The notes: a model not told the origin generated them from the letters alone. Positions 53,616 through 61,981 are shown, counted from the first letter of the stretch. The stretch is DNA of 64,000 bases from Porphyrobacter sp. (GCA_027531395.1 JAPZRO010000002.1:62001-126000); one strand, 5' to 3'. A program made the numbers and translations.

Positions 53616-53957
53616 TTACCCGATCCCGATCGCGCACAGCCCGGCGGAGGTGGTCAGCACCGCCACCGCCTCGCCGTCGTCGACCCGGTCGAGCCGCTTG
53701 ATCAGCTCGCCGAGGCCATAGCCGCTTTCGGGCTCGCCCTCCTGCGCCGCCATGCCCTGCCTGAGCTTCCACAGCTGGACGATGGTGAGGCGCTTGACCA
53801 TCCGCTCGGCCATGCATTCGGCGCGCTTGTCGCCGATGCCGGATTCCACCAGCGCGGACTTCACCTGCATCTCGACCAGCGGGTTGGCGAGGCCGCTAAA
53901 CAGCGCCCCGCCCGCCAGCAGGATGACAAGCAGCAATCCGAGGATCAGCTTGCGCAT
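53616..53957 (-). CDS. Small exported/anchored protein of unknown function
   Basis: A 113-residue protein with an N-terminal hydrophobic segment (KLILGLLLVILLAGGALF) and a mostly helical mature part (VEMQVKSALVESGIGDKRAECMAERMVKRL). One Cys lies in the helix and another in the tail (SAGLCAIGIG). No family recognised. It starts 7 bp after pntB on the same strand and is the last gene of the pnt operon. Confidence 0.8.
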   Translation of the reverse strand: MRKLILGLLLVILLAGGALFSGLANPLVEMQVKSALVESGIGDKRAECMAERMVKRLTIVQLWKLRQGMAAQEGEPESGYGLGELIKRLDRVDDGEAVAVLTTSAGLCAIGIG

Positions 53958-53964
53958 AGCGGGA

Positions 53965-55425
53965 TTAATCCAGCGACTTGACGATTTCCTCGACCATCTT
54001 CTTGGCGTCGGCCAGCAGCATGACGGTCTGGTTCATGTAGAACACGTCGTTGTCGACCCCGGCATAACCCACGCCGCCCATCGAGCGCTTGATGAAGAAC
54101 ACCTGCTTGGCCTTGTCGACGTCGAACACCGGCATCCCGTAGATCGGCGAGGACTTGTCGGTCTTGGCCGCGGGGTTCACCACGTCGTTCGCGCCGATGA
54201 TGAAGGCGACGTCGCACTGGGCAAACTCGGAGTTGATGTCTTCGAGCTCGAACACCTCGTCATAGGGCACGCTGGCTTCTGCGAGGAGCACGTTCATGTG
54301 CCCCGGCATACGGCCGGCGACGGGGTGGATGGCATACTTCACCTCCACGCCCTTCTCCTTGAGCTTGTCGCCCATTTCGCGCAGCGCGTGCTGGGCCTGG
54401 GCGACCGCCATCCCGTAGCCCGGGATGATGATGACCTTCTCGGCCTGTTCGAGCATGTAGGCCGCGTCTTCGGCCGAGCCCTGCTTGTAGGGCCGCTGTT
54501 CGCGTGCCCCTCCGGCTCCGCCGCCCGCGCCCGCGTCGGCGCCGAAGCCGCCCGCGATCACCGAGATGAAGCTGCGGTTCATCGCGCGGCACATGATGTA
54601 GCTGAGGATCGCCCCCGAGGAGCCGACCAGCGCGCCAGTGATGATCATCGCCGAGTTGCCCAGCGTGAAGCCCATCGCCGCTGCCGCCCAGCCGGAATAG
54701 GAGTTCAGCATCGACACCACGACCGGCATATCTGCCCCGCCGATCGGGATGATCAGCAGGAAGCCGATGATGAAGGCCAGCACGGCGACCGCGATCACCA
54801 TCCAGCCCTCGCCCGCGCCGCCCTGGGGCGAGACGGTGTAGAGCCCGATCAGCGCCAGAATGGCCGCCAGCGTGCCGAGGTTGATCACGTGCCGCCCCGG
54901 CAGCATGATCGGCGAACCGCTCATCCGGCCCGAAAGCTTGAGGAAGGCGATGACCGAACCCGAGAAGGTGATCGCCCCGATGGCGATGCCGAGGCCGAGT
55001 TCGATGCGGCTGACAGCAAGGATCTGCCCGGCGGCATCGACAATCCCGAAGGACTGCGGATCGAGCCACGCGCCGAAGCCCACCACCACCGCGGCAAGGC
55101 CGACGAGCGAGTGGAAGCCCGCGACCAGTTCGGGCATCGCGGTCATGGCGATGCGGCGGGCGACCACCACACCGATCACGCCGCCGATGGCGAGCGCAAT
55201 GCCGATCTCGACGATGTTGGCGATGTTGTGCGTGACCAGCGTCGTGACGAGCGCGATGCCCATCCCGATCATGCCGTTGCGGTTGCCACTCCGCGAAGTC
55301 GCGGGGCTGGAAAGCCCGCGCAGCGCGAGGATGAAGAACACGCCGGACGCGAGGTAGGCCAGCATCGCCCAAGCAGGCGTGCCACCTTCAGCGGATGCGG
55401 CGGCGGAAAGCAGGGAGAAGGTCAT
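53965..55425 (-). CDS. pntB: NAD(P)+ transhydrogenase subunit beta (PntB)
   Basis: A 486-residue inner-membrane subunit with domain II helices (about residues 1-300) and the NADP(H)-binding domain III at the C-terminus (VIIIPGYGMAVAQAQHALREM, VKYAIHPVAGRMPGHMNVLLAEA, DVAFIIGANDVVNPAAKTD, IYGMPVFDVDKAKQVFFIKRSM). With PntAA/PntAB it couples hydride transfer from NADH to NADP+ to proton entry. It lies 3 bp after pntAB. A Gly/Ala-rich stretch (AGGFGADAGAGGGAGGARE) joins the domains. Confidence 0.97.
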   Translation of the reverse strand: MTFSLLSAAASAEGGTPAWAMLAYLASGVFFILALRGLSSPATSRSGNRNGMIGMGIALVTTLVTHNIANIVEIGIALAIGGVIGVVVARRIAMTAMPELVAGFHSLVGLAAVVVGFGAWLDPQSFGIVDAAGQILAVSRIELGLGIAIGAITFSGSVIAFLKLSGRMSGSPIMLPGRHVINLGTLAAILALIGLYTVSPQGGAGEGWMVIAVAVLAFIIGFLLIIPIGGADMPVVVSMLNSYSGWAAAAMGFTLGNSAMIITGALVGSSGAILSYIMCRAMNRSFISVIAGGFGADAGAGGGAGGAREQRPYKQGSAEDAAYMLEQAEKVIIIPGYGMAVAQAQHALREMGDKLKEKGVEVKYAIHPVAGRMPGHMNVLLAEASVPYDEVFELEDINSEFAQCDVAFIIGANDVVNPAAKTDKSSPIYGMPVFDVDKAKQVFFIKRSMGGVGYAGVDNDVFYMNQTVMLLADAKKMVEEIVKSLD

Positions 55426-55428
55426 CTC

Positions 55429-55710
55429 TTACTTCTCCTTCTTCTTGTACATTGCGAGCATGCGCTCGGTCACGGCAAAGCCGCCGAAGATGTTGATGCT
55501 CGCGAGCACAACTCCGAACAGTCCGAGATACTTGGCGATCGGGCTGGCGGCCTCGGCCGACGCGATCAGCGCGCCGACGATGATCACCGAGGAGATCGCG
55601 TTGGTCACCGCCATCAGCGGCGTATGCAGCGCCGGGGTCACCGACCAGACAACGTAATAGCCCACAAAGCAGGCCAGCACGAAGATGCTGAGAATTGATA
55701 TGAAGTCCAT
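55429..55710 (-). CDS. pntAB: NAD(P)+ transhydrogenase alpha-2 subunit (PntAB)
   Basis: Start ATG 55710 (MDFISILSIF) gives 93 residues with three helices: FVLACFVGYYVVWSVTPALHTPLMAVTN, SSVIIVGALIAS and YLGLFGVVLASINIFGGFAVTERML. This is the split membrane part of the alpha subunit that in E. coli is fused to PntA. It is preceded by two unrelated genes, so alpha-1 and alpha-2 are separated by about 1.25 kb. Confidence 0.95.
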   Translation of the reverse strand: MDFISILSIFVLACFVGYYVVWSVTPALHTPLMAVTNAISSVIIVGALIASAEAASPIAKYLGLFGVVLASINIFGGFAVTERMLAMYKKKEK

Positions 55711-55726
55711 ATGGCCCTCGTGCTTG

Positions 55727-56584
55727 TCAGATACCCATGCGCACAGACGTGTCGCACTTCTGTTCGTAGGAATTGAGGAAGGGAAGCGAGACGACATCCC
55801 GGTTGAAGTTGCCCGCGTAGGAAATCAGCATCTTTTCCGCCGCCACCTGCTCGACCTTGATGCCGAGACCCTGGTGCAGAAAGACATCGCCCGCCAGCAG
55901 GCCACGATAGGTGTAGGGCGTGTTGAGCCGCATCGGCCAGTTCAGCCCGTCCGCTCCGTAGAGCTTGGCCTGGGTGAAGGCCTCGTAATAGGGCGGCGAG
56001 CCGTCGCGCGGCTTGCGGCGCAGCGGAATGTGGTAGGCGTTGAACTTGATGCTGGGCCCGCCGCGAAACTCGGACGGTTCGACCTTCGTCATGCTGACCG
56101 GCGCGATGGTCTGGGTGCCCTCCTTGGGGTGCTCCCAGGCCATGGCGAACCAGATGTCGCCGCCACGGCTGCGCACGTGGACGCGGTCATAGGTGCCATC
56201 CTTGTCGGGATCGAAGACGCAGATCCGTTCGCGCGCGGCGATGTCCGAGGCCTTGAGCTGGGGATAGTTGCAGCGCACCGGAACCGTCGCCGAACGCATC
56301 TCCATCAGCTGGTCACCCGGCCGCAGCAAGGTCACTCCGGCCAGCTCCACCGCCTGATCGACCTTGTAGAGGCCGCGCGGCAGCAGCCGGGTCTCGAAAA
56401 TCGCCGAATCCTCGGGAACCCAAACCGCCTCGGCGGGGGGCGTGATCGGCTCCATGAAGAATTCGGCGGTATAGCACGCAAGCCGCGGCTTGGTCTGCGC
56501 CTCGGCGGCCGCAGCGAGCGCACAGGCCAGCAGCGCGAGCGAACCGCCCGACAGCCTCAGCGCCCTGTGTCCGCCCCCGCGCAT
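55727..56584 (-). CDS. Exported protein of unknown function inside the pnt operon
   Basis: ATG 56584 gives 285 residues with a signal peptide (RLSGGSLALLACALAAAAEAQ). The mature protein is beta-rich without a recognised domain. It contains three or four Cys (LACYTAEFF, VRCNYPQ, RICVFDPDKDGTYDR, YEQKCDTS), suggesting disulfides in the periplasm. It lies 4 bp from the PH-domain gene and 16 bp from pntAB, all on one strand. Its role in the transhydrogenase operon is unknown. Confidence 0.85.
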   Translation of the reverse strand: MRGGGHRALRLSGGSLALLACALAAAAEAQTKPRLACYTAEFFMEPITPPAEAVWVPEDSAIFETRLLPRGLYKVDQAVELAGVTLLRPGDQLMEMRSATVPVRCNYPQLKASDIAARERICVFDPDKDGTYDRVHVRSRGGDIWFAMAWEHPKEGTQTIAPVSMTKVEPSEFRGGPSIKFNAYHIPLRRKPRDGSPPYYEAFTQAKLYGADGLNWPMRLNTPYTYRGLLAGDVFLHQGLGIKVEQVAAEKMLISYAGNFNRDVVSLPFLNSYEQKCDTSVRMGI

Positions 56585-56588
56585 GTCC

Positions 56589-56954
56589 CTATTTCCCCGG
56601 CGCAAGATATTCGGTGAGCAGCGTCACCAGCCCCGGCACATCGGCGCCGCGGCTGAGGTTGAACGCGATCGGGGCAGAGCCCGACACGGTGAGCGTGACC
56701 TCGGTATCGAGATCGAAGTGCCCCGCGCTCTCCAGCGTGAAGGTGGTGATCGCGCGGTAGGGGATGGTCAGGAACCGCTTCTTCGATCCCGTCAGGCCCT
56801 GAATGTCGATCATCAGGATGCGGCGGTCGGTGAAGATGATCGAATCGCGCACCAGCTTGAACGCCATGCGCACCACCTCGCCGCGCCCGAGCGCATAAGC
56901 GAGGTCTTCGGCGGCATCCTCGACATCCCAGACCGTCGCGTTGATCAGGCCCAT
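56589..56954 (-). CDS. Bacterial PH-domain protein
   Basis: ATG 56954 (MGLINATVWDVEDAAEDLAYALG) lies 4 bp after the pntAA stop; an in-frame TTG at 56966 is the track start. The 121 residues form one bacterial pleckstrin-homology fold (bPH): ESIIF-like VRDSIIFTDRRILMIDIQGLTGSKKRFLTIPYRAITTFTLESAG, followed by a C-terminal helix. Such domains assemble into rings or bind membranes or proteins; function unknown. Position inside the pnt operon is unusual. Confidence 0.9.
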   Translation of the reverse strand: MGLINATVWDVEDAAEDLAYALGRGEVVRMAFKLVRDSIIFTDRRILMIDIQGLTGSKKRFLTIPYRAITTFTLESAGHFDLDTEVTLTVSGSAPIAFNLSRGADVPGLVTLLTEYLAPGK

Positions 56955-56958
56955 CGGG

Positions 56959-58080
56959 TTAACCAAGCAGCCGCTCGTTCACGACCTTGCCGCCCTGCGT
57001 CAGGCGGATCGCATTGCCGATTTCCTCGTCGAGCACCGGCTTGCCGGTCTCCTTGTCCCAGAAGGCGCTGAGGAAGTTGTAGTGGTTGCGCGCAAACAGC
57101 GCCGATGCGTCAGCGGGAAGCTGCGCCGGGGTGTTCGAATAGCCGATGATCTTGACGCCGTGCTTGACCACGACCTGATCCGCCACCGAGCCTTCGACGT
57201 TCCCGCCCTGCGCCACCGCAAGATCGAAGATCACGCTGCCCGGCTTCATCGTCGCGATCTGCGCGTCGGTAATCAGGCGCGGCGCGGCCCGGCCCGGGAT
57301 CAGCGCGGTGGTGATCACGATGTCCTGCTTGGCGATGTGCGAGCTGACCAGTTCGGCCTGCGCCTTCTGGTATTCCTCGCTCATTTCGGTGGCATAGCCG
57401 CCCGAGCCTTCGCCTTCGATCCCGGCGACATTCTCGACGAAGATCGGCTTGGCGCCCAGCGACTGGATCTGCTCCTTGGTGGCCGAGCGCACGTCGGTCG
57501 CGGAGACCTGTGCGCCCAGACGCCGCGCCGTCGCGATCGCCTGAAGCCCCGCAACGCCCACGCCCATGATGAAGGCGCGGGCGGCCTGCACCGTGCCCGC
57601 CGCAGTCATCATCATCGGGAAGGCGCGGCCATAGGCGTCGGCTGCCGCCAGCACCGCCTTGTAGCCGGCAAGGTTCGACTGCGAGGACAGCACGTCCATC
57701 GACTGCGCGCGGGTGATGCGCGGCATGAATTCCATGCTCAATGCCTCGAAGCCGCCAGCGGCATAGGCATCGACCACATCGCGCTTGCCGAAAGGATCGA
57801 ACAGCGCCGCCACCCATGCACCGGGCTTGGCACCCTTGAGCAGCGCGACATCCGGGGCCTGAATGCCAAGCACGATATCGGCATCCTTGACCGTCGCAGC
57901 CGCATCACCGAGGCTCGCGCCGGCTTCGGCATAGGCCTCGTCGGTGATCGAGGAGATCACCCCGGCCCCCGCCTCGACCGCAACCGCACAGCCCAGCGCG
58001 GCAAACTTCTTCACCGTTTCCGGCGTGGCGGCGACGCGCGTCTCGCCCGAGGCGCGCTCCTTGAGGATGGCGATCTTCAC
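56959..58080 (-). CDS. pntAA: NAD(P)+ transhydrogenase alpha-1 subunit (PntAA)
   Basis: A 373-residue soluble NAD(H)-binding subunit (domain I), alanine-dehydrogenase fold: KIAILKERASGETRVAATPETV at the N-terminus, ITRAQSMDVLSSQSNLAGYKAVL, and the second Rossmann region IMGVGVAGLQAIATARRLGAQVSATD. Start is GTG 58080, since KIAILKE is the family N-terminus. It lies 12 bp after the COX4-like miniprotein gene and precedes the PH-domain gene by 4 bp. Confidence 0.97.
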   Translation of the reverse strand: MKIAILKERASGETRVAATPETVKKFAALGCAVAVEAGAGVISSITDEAYAEAGASLGDAAATVKDADIVLGIQAPDVALLKGAKPGAWVAALFDPFGKRDVVDAYAAGGFEALSMEFMPRITRAQSMDVLSSQSNLAGYKAVLAAADAYGRAFPMMMTAAGTVQAARAFIMGVGVAGLQAIATARRLGAQVSATDVRSATKEQIQSLGAKPIFVENVAGIEGEGSGGYATEMSEEYQKAQAELVSSHIAKQDIVITTALIPGRAAPRLITDAQIATMKPGSVIFDLAVAQGGNVEGSVADQVVVKHGVKIIGYSNTPAQLPADASALFARNHYNFLSAFWDKETGKPVLDEEIGNAIRLTQGGKVVNERLLG

Positions 58081-58092
58081 GCGCGCGGCCGC

Positions 58093-58215
58093 TTAGCTGG
58101 CGATCGCTGCGACGACGGCGAACACGATCACCGCGATCACCGGCACCGCCCACTTGAGCGTGGCCATGAAGCCGCCGTAGGTCGCCTGAGCCTTATCCAT
58201 GTCGTGAACAGTCAT
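58093..58215 (-). CDS. aa3-type cytochrome c oxidase subunit IV-like miniprotein
   Basis: Too short for the ORF track. ATG 58215 with AAGGGGAAAG upstream encodes 40 residues: MTVHDMDKAQATYGGFMATL, then one helix WAVPVIAVIVFAVVAAIAS. This matches the COX4_pro_2 family (soluble N-terminal YGGF-type segment followed by one membrane helix), the small fourth subunit of alphaproteobacterial aa3 oxidase. Here it heads the pnt operon rather than the oxidase genes. Confidence 0.88.
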   Translation of the reverse strand: MTVHDMDKAQATYGGFMATLKWAVPVIAVIVFAVVAAIAS

Positions 58216-58334
58216 CTGTGTCTTTCCCCTTGGGTTCCTGAACACCGCAGGCTGCATTTGGTTGCACCAAAAACAACCATGCCGCTTTTTGTGCCTGCCC
58301 CCGTATCGAAGCAGAGCCCCGCGCTCAAGTCACC

Positions 58335-58405
58335 TTAAATGAGAGTTAGCGCATCGCCGCGCGGTTCCCCGCGCGCCACCGGCAACACCCTTAATCCCGT
58401 CTTTA
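58335..58405 (+). promoter_or_regulatory. Two CtrA-like half-site pairs upstream of the regulator gene
   Basis: The 268-bp gap 58216-58483 has two TTAA-N7-TTAA-like sites, each with one mismatch: TTAA-N7-TTAG at 58335-58349 and TTAA-N7-TTTA at 58391-58405. The consensus TTAA-N7-TTAA is that of the cell-cycle regulator CtrA. TTAA is rare in this GC-rich window, but binding is unproven. Confidence 0.35.
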
Positions 58406-58483
58406 CCCGTGCGTCCTATGCAGAAGCCTGTGTCAGCCCGGGACAGAAACGCCCGGGCCAAGGAAAGGCGAGCGGCAAGGCTG

Positions 58484-59929
58484 ATGGCGGATATTGATTG
58501 CCACCCCGAGGCGCAGGACGATGCGCGAATCGTGATGCTGATCGATGATGAGCCCGCGCAAGGCCGGCTCATCACGGCGATTGCCGCGCGTGACGGCTGG
58601 CGCACCATCGTTGCCCCCGATGCCGAAACCGCGATCGCCATGCTCGGCACGCGCGAGGGGATGCAGCTTTCCGCGATTCTGCTCGATCAATGGGTGCCGG
58701 GCGATGATGCCTGCACGCTGATCGCCGAATTGAAATCCCGCCGCCCCGCCCTGCCGATCCTGATGCTCACCACCAGCGCCTCGCCGCTGCTCGCGGTGGA
58801 AGCGATGCGTGCCGGCGCAAGCGACTACCTCGTCAAGCCCGTCTCACCCGACCGGCTGATGGAGGCGCTGCGTAGCGTCACCACCCGCGAGAGCCCCCGC
58901 GACGAGCTCGCCCCGCTGACCGAGAAGATGTCGGCCAGCCTCGATTTCGACGCGATGATCGGCACCGCCCCGTCTTTCCGCGCCGCCCTCGCCCAGGCCG
59001 CCAAGGCCGCGCGCGGCCAGGGCCATGTGCTGATCGAGGGCGAAAGCGGCACCGGCAAGGAAATGCTGATGCGCGCGATGCACGGCGCTAGCCCACGCGC
59101 CAAGGATCCGCTGCGGATCATCAATCTCGCCTCGGTTCCGCCCGGCTCGATCGAATCGGTGCTGTTCGGCCATGAACCTGGCTCCTTCCCCGGCGCCTTC
59201 GACCGCCAGATCGGCGCCTTCCAGCATTGCGACGGCGGGACGCTGATCCTCGACGAGATCGACCGGCTGACCCCGGTGCTCCAGCAGCGCCTCAACGAAG
59301 CGCTCGACAGCGGCATCATCCGCCCCGTGGGCGCGAGCTACGGCTTCCGCGTCGATGTGCGCCTGCTGGTGACGAGCAATGCCGGGCTCGACCGGCTGGT
59401 GGAGGCCGACCAGTTCGATGCCACGCTTGCCGCAAGGCTCGGGGCGACCCGCATCCGCCTGCCCGCCCTGCGCGAGCGCACCGGCGACATTCCCGCGCTC
59501 ACCCGCCACTTCCTCGCCCGCATCGGCGAGCAGCCGGGGCTCAACCACCTTTCGATTTCGGAGAGCGCGCTGGCCTTGCTCGCCGCCTATGACTGGCCGG
59601 GCAATGTCCGCCAGCTGCAATCGGTGCTGTTCCGCGCGGCGGTCTATTGCGAGGGCAACACGCTCACCGCCGACAGCTTCCCGCAACTCTCCGAGATGCT
59701 CGGCGAACAGGACGGCAGCCGCGCGATCGCCTCGCACGACGGCGTGGGCATCATGCTGTACACCGAGGACGGCAACCTGCGTCCGCTCGAAGAGATCGAG
59801 GCCGACGTGATCCGCCTCGCCATCGGCCACTATCGCGGCCGGATGACCGAAGTGGCGCGCAGGCTGGGGATCGGGCGCTCGACGCTCTATCGCAAGCTCA
59901 GCGATCTGGGCATCGACAACGCGGCTTGA
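58484..59929 (+). CDS. Response regulator with AAA+ and Fis domains; degenerate sigma-54 loop
   Basis: An NtrC-like regulator. The ATG at 58484 (MADIDCHPEAQ, 481 residues) is preferred because AAGG lies just upstream; ATG 58418 or GTG 58409 would add a basic 22-25-residue tail. The receiver is complete: acidic pair DDEP, phospho-Asp in LLDQWVPG, Thr in MLTTS, Lys in YLVKP. The AAA+ domain has Walker A GESGTGKE and Walker B GGTLILDEID, but the GAFTGA loop reads GSFPGA. The C-terminal Fis helix-turn-helix is intact (MTEVARRLGIGRSTLYRKL). It may therefore act without sigma-54. No sensor kinase adjacent. Confidence 0.93.
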   Translation: MADIDCHPEAQDDARIVMLIDDEPAQGRLITAIAARDGWRTIVAPDAETAIAMLGTREGMQLSAILLDQWVPGDDACTLIAELKSRRPALPILMLTTSASPLLAVEAMRAGASDYLVKPVSPDRLMEALRSVTTRESPRDELAPLTEKMSASLDFDAMIGTAPSFRAALAQAAKAARGQGHVLIEGESGTGKEMLMRAMHGASPRAKDPLRIINLASVPPGSIESVLFGHEPGSFPGAFDRQIGAFQHCDGGTLILDEIDRLTPVLQQRLNEALDSGIIRPVGASYGFRVDVRLLVTSNAGLDRLVEADQFDATLAARLGATRIRLPALRERTGDIPALTRHFLARIGEQPGLNHLSISESALALLAAYDWPGNVRQLQSVLFRAAVYCEGNTLTADSFPQLSEMLGEQDGSRAIASHDGVGIMLYTEDGNLRPLEEIEADVIRLAIGHYRGRMTEVARRLGIGRSTLYRKLSDLGIDNAA

Positions 59930-59960
59930 TTGCCGCGCCGGCTCGGCCTAGCCGGCGGCC

Positions 59961-60725
59961 ATGACACAGATTCAGGATTTTGAGGGGCGCTCGGCGCTCG
60001 TCACCGGCGCGGCTTCGGGGATCGGGGCGGCCTGCGCGAAGGCCTTGGCGGCACGCGGGGCGGCGCGGCTATGGCTGATCGATGTCGACAGCGCGGGTCT
60101 CGATGCGCTCGATCTGCCGCAGGGCACCGAAGTACACCGGATCACCGGCAGCGTGGCCGATGAGGGACTTTGGCAAGACATCGAGCGGTCGTTGGCAGGT
60201 CTTGACCATGCCGTTGTCAACGCCGGGATCGGCGCGGGCGGGCCGCTGGCCTCGCTGTCGCTGGCCGAATGGCGGCGGGTGATGGCGGTGAACCTCGACG
60301 GCGCCTTCCTGACGCTGGCGACCTCGCTGCGGGCGATGGGCGAGCGTGGCGGGAGCGCCGTTGTCGTTTCGTCGACCACCGGTCTCAAGCCCGTTCCCGG
60401 CATCGGCCCCTATGGCGTGTCCAAGGCGGCGGTCGCCCACATGGCCCGCATCGCCGCGGCGGAGAACGCGCGAGCCGGCATCCGCGTCAATGCGATTGCG
60501 CCGGGCGGGGTGGACACCGCGATCTGGGAGAGCGGCGAGGACTTCAAGACCTCGGTCGCCGCCATCGGCCGCGAGGCGACGATCCGGAAGATGGCCAAGA
60601 CGACGCCGCTGGGCCGCTTCGCCACCTCGGAGGAGATGGCGGACAGCATCCTCTACCTGCTGAGCGATGCCGCTTCCAACATTACCGGCCATGTGATGGT
60701 TTCGGACGGCGGATTTACCCTCTGA
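59961..60725 (+). CDS. Short-chain dehydrogenase/reductase (SDR)
   Basis: A 254-residue classical SDR. Motifs: cofactor TGAASGIG, NAG in VVNAGIGAGG, catalytic Ser in VVVSSTTG, Tyr-x3-Lys in YGVSKAAVAHMA, and the PGGVDTAIWES and TGHVMVSDGGFTL ends. An Asp after the second strand (LIDVD) suggests NAD(H) preference. Substrate unknown. It follows the regulator gene by 31 bp on the same strand and may be co-transcribed with it. Confidence 0.93.
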   Translation: MTQIQDFEGRSALVTGAASGIGAACAKALAARGAARLWLIDVDSAGLDALDLPQGTEVHRITGSVADEGLWQDIERSLAGLDHAVVNAGIGAGGPLASLSLAEWRRVMAVNLDGAFLTLATSLRAMGERGGSAVVVSSTTGLKPVPGIGPYGVSKAAVAHMARIAAAENARAGIRVNAIAPGGVDTAIWESGEDFKTSVAAIGREATIRKMAKTTPLGRFATSEEMADSILYLLSDAASNITGHVMVSDGGFTL

Positions 60726-60766
60726 TTTTCAAGGGGTAAATTCCGCCAATCCAACATCGCCCAAAA

Positions 60767-60782
60767 TGTTTCACGTGAAACA
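60767..60782. other. parS site (ParB binding)
   Basis: A perfect 16-bp palindrome TGTTTCACGTGAAACA, identical to the canonical chromosomal parS centromere sequence recognised by ParB/Spo0J. It lies in the 68-bp gap between the convergent SDR and PhoD-like genes, where binding and spreading would not disrupt a gene. It implies closeness to the replication origin. Confidence 0.92.
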
Positions 60783-60793
60783 TAGAGGGAACA

Positions 60794-61981
60794 TCACCAG
60801 CTGAAGGCCTGCTCCGCCAGCGTCGCGCTGGTGTTGCCCTTGAGCGTCATGGTGAGCCGCCGCGCCTTCCAGTCGATGTCGATCAGCCCGTAATTCTCCT
60901 CGGAGAAGAACTTGGTCACCCGCGCGGCATCGGGTTCGCGCGCGGTGCTGCGATCATTGTCGTTGCCGAAGGCGAGGTTCAACGAGGAGCTGGTCAGCTC
61001 CCACATGGTCTCACCGCCATGCTCGACCTTGTAGATGCCCGCAGCATGGCGATCGCCCGAGAGCAGCACCAGCCCGCTCGCCTCGCGGCCGGCCAGCACG
61101 TCGAGCAGCTTCGCGCGCTCGGCAGGGAAATTGGTCCAGCCTTCGAACTGGTGCGCCTGGGTGATCACCTGGGTCGAGGAGACCACGATCCGGAGATCCG
61201 CCGGCTTGGCGAGCTCGGCCTTGAGCCATGCCCATTGCTCAGCGCCCAGCACGGTCTTGGCCGGATTGTCGTCGGGCACATAGCCGCCCAGCGGCGGGCG
61301 GTCCTTGGTCCATTCGGCGCGCTTGAGGTCGGAGCGGAAGAAGCGCGTGTCGAGCAGGATCACCTGCACCCGCTTGCCTTCCGGGCCGGTGATCGAACTG
61401 TCATAGATTCCGTCGCGGGTGCGCACTGCATCGGAGGAGCCCCAGAAGGTCTCGAACAGCTCCTCGCCCCAGCGCCGCATCGGGAAGCTGCCGCCGGCGT
61501 CGTTGAGGCCGAAATCATGATCGTCCCAGGTCGCCATCATCGGGAACTTCGCTCGGAAACCGGCGAATTCGGGGTGCGAGGCCTGCAAGGCATAGGCGCT
61601 GCGCAGGCTCTCCAGCCCGGCATCGGCGTCCCAGCCGGCATCGCCATAGACATTGTCGCCGATCATCAGGAACAGCTGGGGCTGTTGCGCCGCGATCTGC
61701 GCCCACATGTGCTGCGAGGCGTTCTGGTGGTTGCAGCTGCCGAAGGCGATGCGGGTGAGCGTGGTCGCCGGGGAGAGCGCCGGATTCGGCCCGGCCTCGG
61801 GCATCACCACCTTTTTGCGCAGCTCGGCATAGTAGGGCGCGAGCAGCTGGTCGGGCGTCAGGCTGACGCTGACCGGGGTCTCCCCCGTCGCGGCGTGCCC
61901 GGAATGATTGTCAGCCAGCAGCGGCGCGGCGGCGAGACCGGCGGCGGCAAGGGCGGTAGCGGCGAGCAGCGAGCGGCGCAT
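60794..61981 (-). CDS. PhoD-like metallophosphatase (alkaline phosphatase D family)
   Basis: A 395-residue exported enzyme: signal peptide MRRSLLAATALAAAGLAAAPLLA and an AAGGAGTT-type ribosome site. The PhoD metallophosphoesterase blocks are present: AFGSCNHQNASQHMW, FLMIGDNVYGDAGW, MMATWDDHDFGLNDAGG, VILLDTRFFRSDL and VLLSGDRHAAGIY. Length is shorter than typical PhoD, and it looks more like the phytase-like/PhoD subgroup. The twin Arg lacks a clear Tat motif. It follows folP by 88 bp on the same strand. Confidence 0.92.
   Translation of the reverse strand: MRRSLLAATALAAAGLAAAPLLADNHSGHAATGETPVSVSLTPDQLLAPYYAELRKKVVMPEAGPNPALSPATTLTRIAFGSCNHQNASQHMWAQIAAQQPQLFLMIGDNVYGDAGWDADAGLESLRSAYALQASHPEFAGFRAKFPMMATWDDHDFGLNDAGGSFPMRRWGEELFETFWGSSDAVRTRDGIYDSSITGPEGKRVQVILLDTRFFRSDLKRAEWTKDRPPLGGYVPDDNPAKTVLGAEQWAWLKAELAKPADLRIVVSSTQVITQAHQFEGWTNFPAERAKLLDVLAGREASGLVLLSGDRHAAGIYKVEHGGETMWELTSSSLNLAFGNDNDRSTAREPDAARVTKFFSEENYGLIDIDWKARRLTMTLKGNTSATLAEQAFSW

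Noticed and set aside
53752-55698. 648-residue plus-strand ORF opposite pntB
   Set aside because: Antisense shadow with His/Asp/Arg-rich composition; pntB motifs are unambiguous.
39372-60747. The 16-mer AGGGGTAAATTCCGCC occurs at 39372-39387 and again at 60732-60747
   Set aside because: One shared 16-mer pair in a 64-kb window is close to what chance gives (about 0.5 expected at equal base frequencies), and the flanks differ.
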